Shown: positions 1 to 12,500 of the stretch, piece by piece
Numbering within the stretch: the first letter of the stretch is position 1
Layout: each line of letters begins with the position of its first letter
Notes under the pieces: model-generated
Databases searched by the model: none
Told to the model about the DNA's origin: nothing
The model's input: the letters and a program-made list of their open reading frames with translations, nothing else
Assembly (NCBI GenBank): GCA_905178155.1
Contig: CAJINV010000014.1
Coordinates: forward strand, 186,001-250,000
Length of the DNA stretch: 64,000 nt
Source: Amoebophrya sp. A120
Lineage: Eukaryota > Sar > Dinophyceae > Syndiniales > Amoebophryaceae
Direction of reading: 5' to 3'
Position numbers and translations under genes: made by a program

Positions 1-239
1 GATGCTACCCTTCGACCATGCAAAAACCTGTATTGCAGGAGCAGCAAATTAATAAAGACACGGACATGCTTGCCACCCGGAGCAGGGCACTTCACATGCA
101 GGACAGGCATGGGCCAGCTTTATTTGGAAAAGCTGTGATGCTACTAAAGCTTGCATCACTTCACAGACATTGCAGCGGGTGGTCGTGTACAAGCTGCATG
201 AAAAGCTTCCAGACCAAGACTATATATTTGAATTTGATA
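1..239. mobile_element. Introner, family E (left end outside window)
   Basis: The right inverted-repeat end, close to CTTCCAGACC, is followed by TTTGATA and then GCAGG. The interior carries the family E text with TTGCATCAC-type motifs. It forms an intron of the 240-8500 gene. Confidence 0.75.
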
Positions 240-3200
240 GCAGGTCACAGGCAATGGCTTTCTCGTCGCCGTTGCCGATAAATTTCCGACAGGGTGCCCC
301 GCCCGCGCCAGTTTCACCGAAGTTCGCGTCCGGTTATGAATTGCAAAAGTATCGTACTCGTATAAATCTAAATGCATGACAAATTCCCTCCGCATGAGAA
401 AAAAAAAATGTCATGCGGATTTACCTTGGGAAGAAAACTTGTAATGCATGATTGCAAATACCACGAGTACGATACTTTTGCACATGATACCGATTTCACG
501 CCGACAACAAGGTAGGCGTCGTCCACATTGTCCTCATAGGTTCCGTTCACTGCGCGGTCTTGCAGAGGATCCGTCACAATGGACAAATCCTGCTCCCCGT
601 CGGGAGCTGTATGGCCTTCTCAACTGTTACATTCTCAACTGTTACATGGATTTGTCATGCAAAAGCACCATTATCATCCTCACGATCAAGCTGCTCCGCA
701 TGACAAATCTGCGGAGGGCTAAATAGCACTATAATCCGTCCCAAATCTGTAATGCAAAAGGCGCAATCTTCCTCCTTTCACTATTGCCCTTCTTGCATTG
801 CAAATTCGTGTAATAGTTGAGAATGTATACATTTGAGAACGCCATAAGCTGCGCGGCAGGCGTTGAGGTCCGTCCAGGTGAACAGGGAGGCGACGCCGCA
901 TTTTTTATTGTGAGGAAAAATCTCCCCTCCCCATATTGAAAGCGCATCCTTCTGAAAATTTGCAATGCAGATTTGTGACCACAAATCCTGTCTGTCTTGC
1001 AAGAAGGCGAATCCTGAGAGTCCGCCGCATTATGCAGGCGGTTTGTGATGCTCTTGGGCTACTTAAAGCCTAGAGATTTGGCATGCTAGGTGCCCACGTC
1101 AAAGCCTCTGGGCAGCTCAGGCTTGGCATATGCCTGCAGTCCTCTACTGCAGCACAAATCTGATTTGTGTACGGAAATCCAGCAGCAGAAATTTCGTTCT
1201 GATATGTTGGGGAGGTGGGACTTTTCCTTTTGATACTTTTTGGGACTCAAGGTGAGGAGCTGCACCTCCACGACCACCATGGGAGAGCCCGTCAGTTCCA
1301 GCTGCCACCAAGCGCGGGGAAAGGCCGCACCAACCGCGGGCGCGCCGGAAAACATATGAGAGTGCACAACTCCACCCCCTCCCCCTCATTTGTCATGTAA
1401 AACCCCAAATCCAAGTGCTTCTCTGTGGCACTGTTTGCATGACAAATTCTGAAAGCCCAACCAGTACGACACTAGGCACATGAATTTGTCATGCACAGGC
1501 TCCACGTGTGGGTGTGCTGGTGTCTGTATTGCTGTTCATGCAATACAAATGAGGGGGAGGGGGGGTTGTGCATTTTCATAAAACAACGCGCCGGCGCTGA
1601 AGGGGTAGTTGGTGGAGAAATATCCCGAATTCACTTCCTCAATAATTTGCAATACCGTATTCCCAATCTTCTGAATGGTCGGCTGCGACTTTTGGTCCAT
1701 GCCCCTGTTTATGCATTGCAAACATGATACGACGTCCTGGGCCTGGAAGTAGAATGCGAGACTTCTTGTCATGCGAGTTGTCTAGCGCGACACTGAGCTC
1801 TGTCTTGCGTGGACAGCAAGAGCTTCTCTTGTCTGTCATGCGAGAACTACGCTGTTTGTCATGCGGAATACGCAACTACACGGAACCTCCACGAAAAAAT
1901 CTGTCATGCTTAGCGGCGCATGAGAGTATGCTTTTCATCACGACTGATATGCATCACAAGTTTCCAGACCCAACACCAGACATAAGTATTTGCAATGGAT
2001 ACTGTCCGCCGAGAAAACTGCGTTCAGACCCATGTCCACGTAAATTTTTTCCCGTACTACAGTTGCAACTGCGGTTTCTGCATCACAAAACTTGTCTCTC
2101 ATCCTAGTCTGCATCACACATAGCGTTTTACGCTTTAACTTTGCAGAATCTATTGTGATGCATTTTGTGCAACATGTTGTACGGGACCACTAAATTTGTC
2201 TTGCATAACCCACGCTCGAGACGTACGTTGACGGCAGATCATTGCTCTGCGTTGCGGTTCCGCTAAGCGGGGATATTGTGAGGAAAAATCCCCCCACCCC
2301 ATATCAAAACGAAGTTTGTAATGCTGGATTTGCGTACACAAATCAGCTTTCTCTTGCAGAAAGTACTTGGCGGCACTTCCTAAGCCTGTTCGGGTATGCA
2401 GAAGGCTAGCAATAACGCATGGAAGACGGGTTTGCAGTAGCCGAAAGCGCATGACAGATTGGCTTTGGAATGCGCCACATGGCTCCTATTGCCCTATAAG
2501 GAAGACAGAGATGATTTGTGACCACAAATCAGCATCACAAATGTTTATATTTGATATGGGGAGGGGGGATTTATTTTCATGTTGATAGGGGACTTCTTCT
2601 TCTTTTTCTTCCGGGACAGCAGGACTTTTTTCCGGAAGGCCGCAATTTCTTTCTCCGTTGCCTTTTTCCTATCGCTTGCCATCAGCTGCACGTGGTCAGA
2701 CCAGGCGGCAATCGCCTTGGCCCTCTTTGTTGATTCGTATCCAGGAAAAATAACACACCCATCCACATCCAATTTTTCATGAAAAACACGTATAATGCCC
2801 TGCGCCTGTCATGCAAAAAATGGATGGGGATGGGTTTTTTTCTCCGGATAATTCGTCCAATTCCGCTATGCGTTCCCGGAGCACATTCTCCGCTTTCTTT
2901 TTCTCTTCCGCCGTCAGGTGCTTCTCATTCTCCAAGGTCAACGCCACACGACCATCTTATCGCAGGAAAAAACTGTTTCACTGTGATGATTTTGCAAGAT
3001 CTGCATCACAAGTTTGTTACACATGGCACAGAAAATTTGTCATGCGCACTTCCCAAGGGAAAACGCCCTTAAAAATCAAATGTCTTGCATGTTTAGCAAG
3101 ACAAATAGTTTTGTGTTCCATTCCATGCATCACAAGTTCACAGTGAAACAGTTTTTTCGTGGGATACATCTTCCTGTGCCTTCATTTTCTTTTTGAGTTC

Positions 3201-6200
3201 CTCCGCTGCTTCTTCTTCTCTATGCCGTGCCTCGTCCTTATGGATTGCAAAAGTGTCTGGGTCTGAAAGATTGCAACTTGTCATGGTAAATCTGAAGCAT
3301 GAAAAAATCTGTGTTGCATGAGTGCCAAAAGCTGTCCACTTTTGACCAAGTTCGAAGGGAGTTTCTCACGCAGGACAGGCATGGCGGAGACCTCGCAGAG
3401 TCTGCCATGCTAAGTCCCGCATTCCAGACCTCATGGGTCATGGAAAATCTGCATCACAAGTCTACACTTTTCCAGACCCAGACACTTTTGCGCTTGATAG
3501 TCCTGCTCCTCGATCTTCTTTACCAGCTCCACGGCGTCCTCTTGCGCTATGGCGCTCTCAACTGTTACAATCTCAACTGTTACATGAATTCGTCATGCAA
3601 AAACAGCAATAGGGAAAGGGGTGAGCTTGCAAGTCTTGCATCACAAATCTGGCACAGATTTAGATGCTATCTAGCCCTTCGATAATTTGTCATGCTGAGC
3701 AGCTTGATTGTCTTGCGGCTTATGGTCATTTTGCATGACAAATCATGCAACAGTTGAGAATGTAACGTTTGAGAACGCCATATGCGCCTGCGCCAGCTCG
3801 GCCGCCTCTTCCCGAGCGTGCTTCGAGAACGTATCAACTGCAAAAGCGTCTGGGCCTGGAAACTTGTAATGCTAAGAATGAATGATAGACGCACTGCAAT
3901 ACGCAGCTAAGCATGACAATTTTTTTGGCTGCCATGTCTTACGTATTCCGCATGACAAACTGCGTTTCTGCATGACAGGTAAGAGGGCGTTTTCGTGCCT
4001 ATACAACACACATTCTCGAGTCATGCCAGACTAGCATGACAAATCTGGCATTCTTCCAGACCCAGACATTTTGGCATTTGATAGAACGACGCTTTTAACC
4101 AGTCCTCCCCCTCGCGCTCGCCACACAAAAAATCCATTTTGCACGCCGTCTCCGCCTCCTGCTTCTTTCGCTCGGGGGTTTTCTCTATCCTGTGCAAAAG
4201 TATCGCACTCGTATAAGTGCAAGTCTTCGTTCGTTGTGGATCGGCTCTGCCGACCGGGTAACCCAACGCCTTGCATATAAATGACCGACTTAGGCGAACC
4301 CCGTTGCGGGCATACAAATTGGCCGTACGGAAGGGCCCTAAGCGCTACATACATAGTTCACCCTAAGCGCCTACCACTTCGGTCTGGGACCTCGTCTACC
4401 TGATCCTGGGGGTCCACAGCGCACTAGCCCTTTGCTAGCATAAACAGACTGGGTTCTAAAAACTGACTTAACTCCCTCCATCCTTTCAACAGTAAGGCCA
4501 TCATAAAGGTGCGCTAAAAAAGGTTCGGGGCGCTCCGTACGGAAGGGAGCCTTTCGACGCGGCGTACACTCTCCTGGAGAGGTTTACGCGGAACACGGAT
4601 GGGCCGCGCACGCAACTCAGTCGAGGAGGACACACGCTATCCTCAATAACAGAGGCGGTAGTCCCTCACGGCGGCTGGCCTGTCTGAAGACTGTAAGCCC
4701 CACCTCCCATCTTCCCGGTTCGTCAATGACTCGGGCGAGCCATGTTACTTAGACTCCCCGCACATGCAAATATGGGACGGCTGGGGGGGTTTAAAAGGTG
4801 CTCGCGCCGTTCATGATCTACTATAAAAGAAGTCTTGCATTACAAATCTTTTTCTTATCGTAAATCCGCATGACAAATTTTATTTCTCATGCTGAGGAAA
4901 TTTGTAATGCATTTATACGAGTGCGATACTTTTGCAATGCATATTCTCGATGTTGAACTGGAGTTCCAGCTTGGAGGAAGCTCCTGCGGCTGAAGCAGAT
5001 GTTGACCTCGTCCCGCTCTGCCGCTTCATGGAGCTCGCAATGGTCGTGCTGTCCACAGCACCTCCAGTCGCATCTTTGCTGGTCCTCTTGGACCGCGACG
5101 TCTTGGTCGACGTCCCTGCCCCCGCACTTTGTTCACTTTCATCCTTCTGCGTAGAAGTTGTAGTGTCTGTTCTTGCACCAGCTGAAAAATTCTCCGAGAA
5201 GATCTTTTCTGCTACGCCCTTGAAAAAGCCGACAAACTCTCCCACTGCCGAATTCGTTTTCGTTTCATGTTGCGCGGAAGAAGAATGCGTGCCAGAAGTA
5301 GTTCCTCCTTCTTCTTGTAGCTCCTCGAGGACCTCCTGGTGCTCGCCCTGTTCTACTGCTTTCGCGGTGGAGATCATATTATCCGCATGATTTCTACTTC
5401 CTGTCGACGTTTCTTGCTGCACCACGTTCAGCTTCGCTGCAGGAAGTGCGACCTCTACCGATGGTCGACTTACTTTCGCTTTCGCAGGCACATCCAGCAC
5501 CCACTGTGAACTCCAACTGGCGGGATGAGCTTGCCCTACCCGTGGCAGTGCCTACAGTCAACATCTTCTCGTCATCTGTTGTTTTCTCATCCTGCTTTCG
5601 CTTCTCGCTTCGACTTGCTGTGGTCGAGCTTTCTTATCCTGCTCGTTGTCGTGCTTCGTATTTTTATCCGTAGATTTTTTACCTTTCCGGAAAGACTCGG
5701 TCAAAGTTGCAGTTGCACTTCTACCAGGAGCTTCATCTCCGGAGGTGGTGGAGGGCATTTTTGTGGCTTCAATTTCATCTGAAGACGCAGCTGCGGCTTT
5801 TTCTACTGAAGCGTCACTTGTCATTTTTGTGGCAGATGTTGAGGACGCCGCTTTTTCTTGGTCTTTATTCCGAGGCCCATCAACATCGAGGAGCTGAAAG
5901 CGCAGTTGCTGATTTGTGCCCGTGGTGGTCTTGATTATTTTCTTCTTTCTTCGCTGTTTCTTTGACCGAGGCAGAGGTCGTTCTTGGTCGTTTTCTGCTC
6001 TTTGCTGCGGTACTAACGGTTGTAGAGGTAATTCTTCTAATTCGCCTCTTGCCAAGTCTTGTTCGCGACGCTGCTGCTCCTCTGGTGCTGGTGCTGTAAG
6101 TCGTTTATCGGTGCTCTTTGACGTTCCTTCTTCAGCTGAGATCGCAACTTCGGATAGTTGTAACCGTGGAGCAGCAGTGTCACCAGTCGTGCCACTTTGT

Positions 6201-8500
6201 AATGTGCTCGCGCTCGTTTCTTTACCAGTTTTCGTCCCCTGCTCGGTTTTCCTCGTTGTCGCGCTTGCCCGCAATTTGCGCTCCCGTGTTAAAGATCGTC
6301 TTGTTCCCACGTCTCGCTTTATTGCCTTCAACGTCGGCAGTGTGGAGGTGGTTGCGGGAGAAAAAGCGGAGACGAAGAACACGGGTCCTCGTCCACCTCT
6401 GTAGTGATGTTTTTGTTCTTCCAGTGGAGCAGGGAATGATTGCTGCAGTAGCTCCTGCGTGGACGTCGACGCCGGGGTGCTACTTCTCTCTTCGTGAAAG
6501 AACAGACTGCTTGTACTTAAGCTTGATTGTTGAACCACAGAACTTAGTCCGTGTCCGTGAAGATGATCATGATCTTCAAATAAACCGGCGGGAAATAAAA
6601 GCTGCAGGTCCGAGAGGAACACGACCAGGATCAGCACGCAAGAACAACTCAGCGCAGCATGATACACGGTGGCCGCGGCAGCACAACAGGACCATCTGAC
6701 TTTTCGTTTGTTCCGAGAGAACATGCTGGAGCTGGCTCGGCTTGATGTTCGCGCTAGAGATCTCCTCGGAGTACTAGAGGTGGCAGGAGTGTAGTCCAAC
6801 ATATTGCTGTTGATCATCGAAAAGCGAGAAGAAGAAGAACTACAAGTTGATGAAAAGGATAAATGGCTCCTGGTGGAGCAGGCCAAGTGTTGCGCTCCCG
6901 CTCTTGGAATTGATGTTTCTCTCGACGCCGCTCCTGCTGCAGTGGGGTTATTCCTTCTTTTTGCTTTTCTTCCAATGCGGAGCACGGTGAAACTACCAGT
7001 ATTGCAGGAAGAACTCCTCCTGCGCGGTCCAACGACACTCGTCTTCACTGGGGGTGTTATTCCTGACACTCGCCCGTGTCGATCTCGTGCTCTTCGTCCC
7101 GGGTTTGCGTTTGGTGCTCGGCGTGCACGAGAGTTTCCACATGTTCTTGCGCTGTCCATGTTCTTTGTCTCTGATATTACATCTTGATCTTCACTTTGGC
7201 CCGCATGATATTTCCATCCGTCGCCGCATTCTGTTCTGCATTTTTTTCCCGAAGGCGAAGGTGCTGTTGGGTCGGCGCGTCGACTGTTTGTTTTTCTTAC
7301 GAGATCCGCATCGATCTTCAGATTTTGTTTTTTTCTTCCGCCCGATATTACAAGTTGCATTTGCACCCCATCATCTACTTCCGAACGCATACCACAGTAT
7401 GGAGTCGCATAGCAGCTCCTGCTGCGACCACCAGAATCTTCGCCTTCGGAAGAGCACGTCTTTGGTTCGCTGCAGCTGCTCCTATTCCTATTGCTTGCTG
7501 AAGGTCGTGGTCCCCGCCGCTGGAACAACTTCTTCGCTGCGCACAACGTCGCTGCGCGGGCTTGTTCTTTCAGGGGGTTCTTTGTCCTCTTCTGTGTCCA
7601 GCTGCGCGAGGGCTTCCGTGAGGACGGGGTCGGGGGGGAGAAGGTTGATAAAAGCAAGTTCGGTGTTGAGATGAAATTATCAAAACTAGTCGTCCTCGTC
7701 GTCGCCTTGGCCGGTCCTGCTCCCCGCGTACTACAAAAAGAAGTAGTACTAGTTGTAGTCGGCCCCTTGTAATAAAAACTACGGGGCGCCTCATCTACAA
7801 CTTCAGTGCGGCCTTCGTTGTCACTAGTTTCGTCCTCGCGTCTACTTCTACTTCTACTCAGCTCCGTACGTGAGTGCGTCGTTATTTTCTCAACAGCACC
7901 AGCCCCGTGCTCCTGCTCGCGTCGGACAGCTGTGTGACTCGTCAGCCCGGTTAGTAGAGCTCTCCTCGTGTTTTTTAGTATGCTATTTAACACCTCCACA
8001 TCTTCTCGTTGATCACCACGGGACGGGGGCGAATTAGAAGTAGTATTAAAACCAGTCTTTGTTCTTGGGACCTCCCGTCCGCAGACGCCGGCGCTGTTTG
8101 GTCGTCTCCACCTCGATGACATCGAACTTGGGGCGAAACTTGTTGAGGCCGCGCGTGCGGTTCTAGTACTCGGAGCACGATAAACGGGGAGGTGCTCCTC
8201 CTCGTCGGAAGCACAAGCAGGCCGTCCGGCTTCCTCTCCCGCCCACAAAGAACTGGACGTACTTGATGATGTTCGTCTACTTCCGGAGCAGGAAGTCGAA
8301 CTACGATCATAACAAAAATCAGATGAACTTCTAGAAGATGTTGCACTCCTGCAGCTTCTATTTCCTTTTTTCGGCCGTTTGTTTTGACCTTGGTCCTCGT
8401 CCCCACGGGTGCCGGCACCAGATCGAGCAAAGGATAACATCGCCGAGGAAGTAGAGCCTGCAGCCGGCCGTGAAGATGAAACACTGCGCGGCTGCAGCAT
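240..8500 (-). CDS. Large membrane/coiled-coil protein with F5/8-type-C-like end (3' part outside window)
   Basis: Multi-exon gene, start codon at 8500, continuing beyond the left edge. The first exon (8500 to about 5560) encodes about 980 Ser/Thr/Arg-rich residues with one membrane segment near residues 617-640 (SCSCVLILVVFLSDL). Exon 2 runs about 5500-4944. Later exons are 4185-4084, 3831-3783, 3547-3500, 3238-3167, 2957-2851, 2737-2588, 2273-2208, 2032-2002, 1709-1581, 1354-1236, 905-847, 609-490 and 334-240; all these junctions keep one frame after introner removal. The 4.2-2.6 kb exons give a charged coiled coil (KIEEQDEARHREEEAAEE). The last exons contain AWWQLELTGSPMVVVEVQLL and then GAPCRKFIGNGDEKAIACD, resembling F5/8-type-C/fucolectin folds (WW-x-L-x-L then paired Cys). 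That domain call is inference. The junction near 5500-5620 is unresolved, so exon 1 could be a separate gene. Confidence 0.6.
335..489. mobile_element. Introner, family A
   Basis: Ends are TATGAATTGCAAAAGTATCG and the complement ending GCACATGATA. TSD is CCGGT / CCGAT (4 of 5). Removal joins VVGVKS to DANFGE in frame in the 240-8500 gene. Confidence 0.9.
610..846. mobile_element. Introner, family F
   Basis: The inverted repeat is close to TCTCAAATGTTACATTCTCA and the TSD is AGCTG on both sides. Removal joins CRAA to PDGEQD in frame. Confidence 0.9.
906..1235. mobile_element. Introner, family M
   Basis: Ends carry GGAAAAATCTCCCCTCCCCA and a matching complement near 1205-1235. TSD is TTTTT / CTTTT. 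Removal joins TLSPKK to CGVASL in frame. Confidence 0.85.
1355..1580. mobile_element. Introner, family H
   Basis: Ends are TATGAGAGTGCACAACTCC and the complement ending TTGTGCATTTTCATA. TSD is AAACA. Removal joins SAGALF to SGAPAV in frame. Confidence 0.9.
1710..2001. mobile_element. Introner, family E variant
   Basis: Starts TATGCATTGCAAACATGATA; the right end contains the complement of GGTGTTGGGTCTGGAAA. TSD is CTGTT / CTGTC. Removal joins NAVFSAD to RGMDQK in frame. Confidence 0.8.
2033..2207. mobile_element. Introner, family L
   Basis: Diverged inverted repeats around GTACGGGA and AAATTT link the two ends. The left end reads TGT instead of TAT. TSD is ACCCA on both sides. Removal joins STYVSSVG to LNAVFSAD in frame. 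The downstream exon (2002-2032) is only 31 nt. Confidence 0.75.
2274..2587. mobile_element. Introner, family M
   Basis: Starts TATTGTGAGGAAAAATCCCC and ends with the complement ...TTGATA. TSD is GGGGA. Removal joins KKKKKSP to LSGTATQ in frame. Confidence 0.9.
2738..2850. mobile_element. Introner, family B
   Basis: Short element with TIR TATCCAGGAAAAATAACACA / complement ending CTCCGGATA and TSD ATTCG. Two internal GTCATGCAAAAA-type motifs. Removal joins IAELDE to STKRAK in frame. Confidence 0.9.
2958..3166. mobile_element. Introner, family C
   Basis: TIR AAAAAACTGTTTCACTGTGA and its complement. TSD is CATCT. Removal joins KAQED to GRVALTL in frame. Confidence 0.92.
3239..3499. mobile_element. 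Introner, family E
   Basis: TIR GTGTCTGGGTCTGAAAGA and complement CCAGACCCAGACAC. TSD is GTCCT. Removal joins KIEEQD to EARHRE in frame. Confidence 0.92.
3548..3782. mobile_element. Introner, family F
   Basis: Starts TATGGCGCTCTCAACTGTTA; the right end is the complement ...CAAACGTTAC... read from the other strand. TSD is TGCGC. Removal joins AELAQAQ to EDAVEL in frame. Confidence 0.92.
3832..4083. mobile_element. Introner, family E
   Basis: TIR GCGTCTGGGCCTGGAAA / TTCCAGACCCAGAC. TSD is GAACG. Removal joins WLKASF to SKHARE in frame. Confidence 0.92.
4186..4943. mobile_element. Introner, family A, enlarged by a nested insertion
   Basis: The outer ends are ordinary family A termini (TATCCTGTGCAAAAGTATCG ... 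CTTTTGCAATGCATA) with TSD TTCTC. At 758 bp it is about five times the usual family A length, because a 602-bp segment (4228-4829) sits inside it. Confidence 0.88.
4228..4829. mobile_element. Unclassified insertion nested in a family A introner
   Basis: Flanked by AAGTCTT at 4221-4227 and 4830-4836, a 7-bp direct repeat; removing it rebuilds a normal family A interior. It has no evident terminal inverted repeat, no long reading frame, and a GC-rich composition unlike introner interiors. Two short blocks recur inside it (CCGTACGGAAGGG near 4323 and 4535; CCTAAGCGC near 4339 and 4363). It could be a non-coding RNA-derived insertion or an unknown element; I do not recognise it. Confidence 0.65.
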
Positions 8501-9593
8501 AAATAATTCTCTTGTACTAACCGAAACCGTTGCAGTCTATCAGACGTTGATCATCGGGGCCGGATTTTTGCAAATCATGTCGGGGCGGAAGCGGATCAAA
8601 AGTTTTGCTCCGGCAGGGCGGCGCTCCGGTTGGGTGGGTTTGCGTGTTGTTCCCATATCTTCAAACACATACACTCCCTTGTATTGCTGCTGCAAAATGA
8701 GTAATTTCCTTATGAGAGACAGAAATTACGATACGGATGCCAACGAGGAACACCGCCATCGGTAGTTCTAGGTAGAGGTTGCGCATAGGTTATGTAATCC
8801 TACTCGCCTCTCTCTCTTTCTGTTTCTCTTTGGAACTTTTTTTTTGTTAGCCGCTTCACACTCGGTCCGGCAGTCGCAGTCTATTCCGACTCACAGCTGT
8901 AAATATTTTTTTCCTACTTCGAAACCTTCGTCCAAAAAGCCCTAACATCTCCCTGGCCCGCAACTTCACTCAGCACGCCCTGCCTCTGCCTCCCGTCCAA
9001 CGGCGGTCTTGCGGTTTTCGTTCTTTCTGTTCATCATCCAGACTAACAACTTGAACTTGAAGACGACGCACATTAGATCAACACCTGCACAGGAATCACT
9101 GGCTCTTTTTTGGTATGAGATTACTTCGATCCACTGCTCCGTGTGTCAGACAGAAATCTTAGCCACCGGCGGTGCTGACCGAGCCGAGATCCGACTCCTC
9201 CGTAGCACTAGACCACCAGAGCACGACATCTTCAATCGGACTATTGTTTGAAATTTGATTTCTCCTGTGCGAGGGCACGGGCTGCAAGTCACTTTTTTGC
9301 GAGTTTAAATATCGGATTCCGTTATTTTTGGGCTTCAGTGCATTGCACAATTTTGTGCACGTACTTATGATCATTACTTCCTGCTACCGTCCGTGTATTC
9401 ATCTGGGACTGTGTCGTGATTCAAATCCCTCATGTTGAAGAGGAAGAGGGGTTTAACTTTTTCTATTCTGTACTTACAGTAAAAGTAATGAAATTCATCT
9501 CCTTCATGTTCATGCCGATCCTAAGCCAAAATTCAAACCATATAATTTTTAAATTTGCCACGACGAGTCCAGCACACTCATCTGCCGGGCGTG
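8501..9593. other. Intergenic stretch
   Basis: Lies between the start of the 240-8500 gene and the stop of the 9594-20357 gene. I see no conserved reading frame and no introner here. It should hold the promoter and 5' leader of the left gene and the 3' leader of the right one. Confidence 0.5.
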
Positions 9594-12500
9594 TTACACA
9601 ATCGCATCGTCCGTGGTTTTTATTTTCATTTCTTGGTGGCCCCCGCTCCTTTCGGCGTTATTGATAGCGTCAAACGCTGCCGCTTCCTCAGCAAATAAAG
9701 AAGTATCGTAAGGAAAAATCCCCCTCCCCATATCGAAAGCGTACCCGTCTGAAAATTTGTGATGCGCATTTGCGACCTCAAATCCTGTCTGTCTTGCAAG
9801 AAGGCAAGTCCAGAAAGCGTTCCGCATTTTGCAGGCGGTTTGTGATGCTGTTTGGCTTAGAGCATACACGTTTGCCATGCTAGGCGCCTACGTCAAAACC
9901 TCTCGACTGAGGCTTGACATATGCCTGCATTCCTCTACTGCAAGACAAATCTGATTTGTGTATGGAAATCCAGCATCAGAAACTTCGTTTCGATATGGGG
10001 AGGGGGGATTTTTCCTCACAATAAGAAGCACTACTTATTCTATCACTGTTGTCGGTCTCCAAGAAAGCCGAAGCGTCCGCGGAATCTAGTACTCCAGCAC
10101 GGCTCCCGTCCTTTGCGGGTCTCGTGATTTTCAGCAGTGCCCGCAGCTCGGCAGGCGTGAGACTGCCGCTGCGCTCGTATCTGTCCTCACCCATGTGCTT
10201 CAGGCAGGTGTTTACCGTCTATGCGAATGCACAACTGCTCGTCCTCGTGCTCCCCCACCTCGTCGTCCCGCTCAACATTTGTATGTTGGCATGAACAGCA
10301 ACAGAAAACCAGCACAGACATATTAGCTTCTGCATGACAATAACTTTAGCGTAGCAGGCGCGGTGGACAACTGTAGTGCTGTCTGCAAGATTATGCATAG
10401 CTTGCCGAAGAACCAAGTTGTCAACGCGGGCAGTATTGCAATTTTGCAATACAAACAACGGCGGGCATCAGGGGCGGGAGTCGACGCGTTGTGGTCCCTC
10501 ATACCGTCGGGTGTTGATCCGACCGGTTTTGTGCGCCGGGGGTATCTATGAACTGCAAAAGTATCGTACTCGTATAAATGCATCACAAACTTCCTCAGCA
10601 TGAGAGATAAAATTTGTAATGCGGATTTACCTTAAAAGACAGATTTGTAATGCAAGACTTGCATTTATACGAATACGATACTTTTGCACAGGATAGTATC
10701 GAAGAGTACGCGATCGTACTGCAGACAGCCCTATCAACTGCAAAAGTGTCTGGGTCTGGAAGATTGCAACTTATCATGCTGTTTTTGGACTCTAAAAAAA
10801 TTTGTATTGCGTGACCAGCAAGAGGAGTACAGTTTGTGCTACACGGACAGGGCATTTCTCATGCGGGAGGTGCATCAGGAAGCCGTTTAAAGGTCTGCAA
10901 TGCTAGGTCATGCATTACAGACACCACGGGTCATGAGAAATATGCATGACAAGTCTTGCATTCTTCCAGACCCAGACATTTTTACATTTGATAAGCCCTC
11001 CTCTGAGAGTTTGGAGCAGCCGTAGTGAAACTCGTAGTACCCGTATCGAAGAAAAAAACGTTGTTAGTGTAACTTTGTGATGCGCCTCCTGCAAAATGAT
11101 TGCGGCTGTCAACATGCTGGGCATGCACTGCAATGTCCACTTCTCAAGCGCGTTTTTGCGTAGTTTACAGTCTGCGCATGACATAAACAGACTGTGCTAC
11201 TGCGGGCGGGACATTGTGTATCAGGTGAATTGATCAACCCGAAGACGCCGCCCCCCCGGGCCCTATGGACCTGGCACTCCCCACTATACTCCTCACACAA
11301 AACGCCACCAATACAACTATAGGACATAGCCAACCACCCCGGAGCACCAGCACCAGCAACGGGGACGGAAACGGCGCAGCCCACTTCCATGACAGGTTTT
11401 CGCTCTGACAGGTTTTCGCTCTCATGCCAGACGTAATGCTGTTCCTCCATCAAAAAAGTTCTTACATACACCTATCAATTTTTTTCCTGGATAACCCGGC
11501 CGCCTGGTGCGTGGGGCAGCAACAGTACTGCACGTAGCTGATGGCTCGGTCGACCGTTTTCCGATCGTCGGGCTCCAGTTGGTCTAGATTATGGGAGTGT
11601 CAGGATTGAAATCGACAAAGTTGAAATAGTTTGTCATGCATGAAACCGATACCAGTTGGAAGCCCAATTTCCAAGCGGCGCATGACAAATTTCGGCACCG
11701 TCTAAATCCAGTTTGTCATGCTGCTTAGGGACAGAGGGCGTCTTTTGTCATGCTACTTTAGCAGCTCAATCGCAGACCCCAAACAGGCTGACAGTCGGCC
11801 TCACTTGCCATTCCTGCAAGACAAGTCACTTCGCGCCTTGCATTTTATGCATGAGAAATCATTTCAACTTTGACGATTTCAATCCTGACACTTCCATATA
11901 GATTCAGTTTCCGGTACACGGTTTTGTAGCTGGGAAACAGATATCAAATGCAAAAGTGTCTGGGTCTGGAAGAATGAAACTTGTCATGCTGATTTTGGAT
12001 TCTAAAAAAATCTGTATTGCATGAGCAGCAAAGAGAGTCCAAATTTTGCAGCACGGGAAGGGCATTTGTCATGCAGAATAGGCATCAGGAAGCCCTCTAA
12101 AAATCTGTGATGCTAGGGCATGCATCACAGACTTGAGGAGTCATGCGAAAAGTGCATGACAAACCCGGAAATCTTCCAGACCCAGACATTTTTACATTTG
12201 ATAACAGAAACAGATTCTTGGCCACGTCGGCGTAAGCGTACCGGTGCATGGGCTCGCAAACCGCGTCCCGCTCAAACGCACCAAGCGAAGAAGGCTCCGT
12301 GAGCCGGCAGAGCTTCACTTGTTGCGCCATGATGTCGTCGCCGTCGTGCTCTTTCTCGGGGTCTATGTCTTTCAGGTGCTTCTGCGCCTGTCGCGACAGG
12401 GTGTCGTTGCCTTTCGGCGCCACGTCGACCAGGGTGATGGGCGTTCGCTTCTTGGTAATTTTCAGAACCTCCACGTCGTCGTAACAGCCGGAACAGGACA

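Noticed and set aside
4228-4829. Possible rRNA, tRNA or snRNA
   Set aside because: No conserved rRNA core, tRNA boxes or Sm-site motif that I can identify; left as unclassified insertion.
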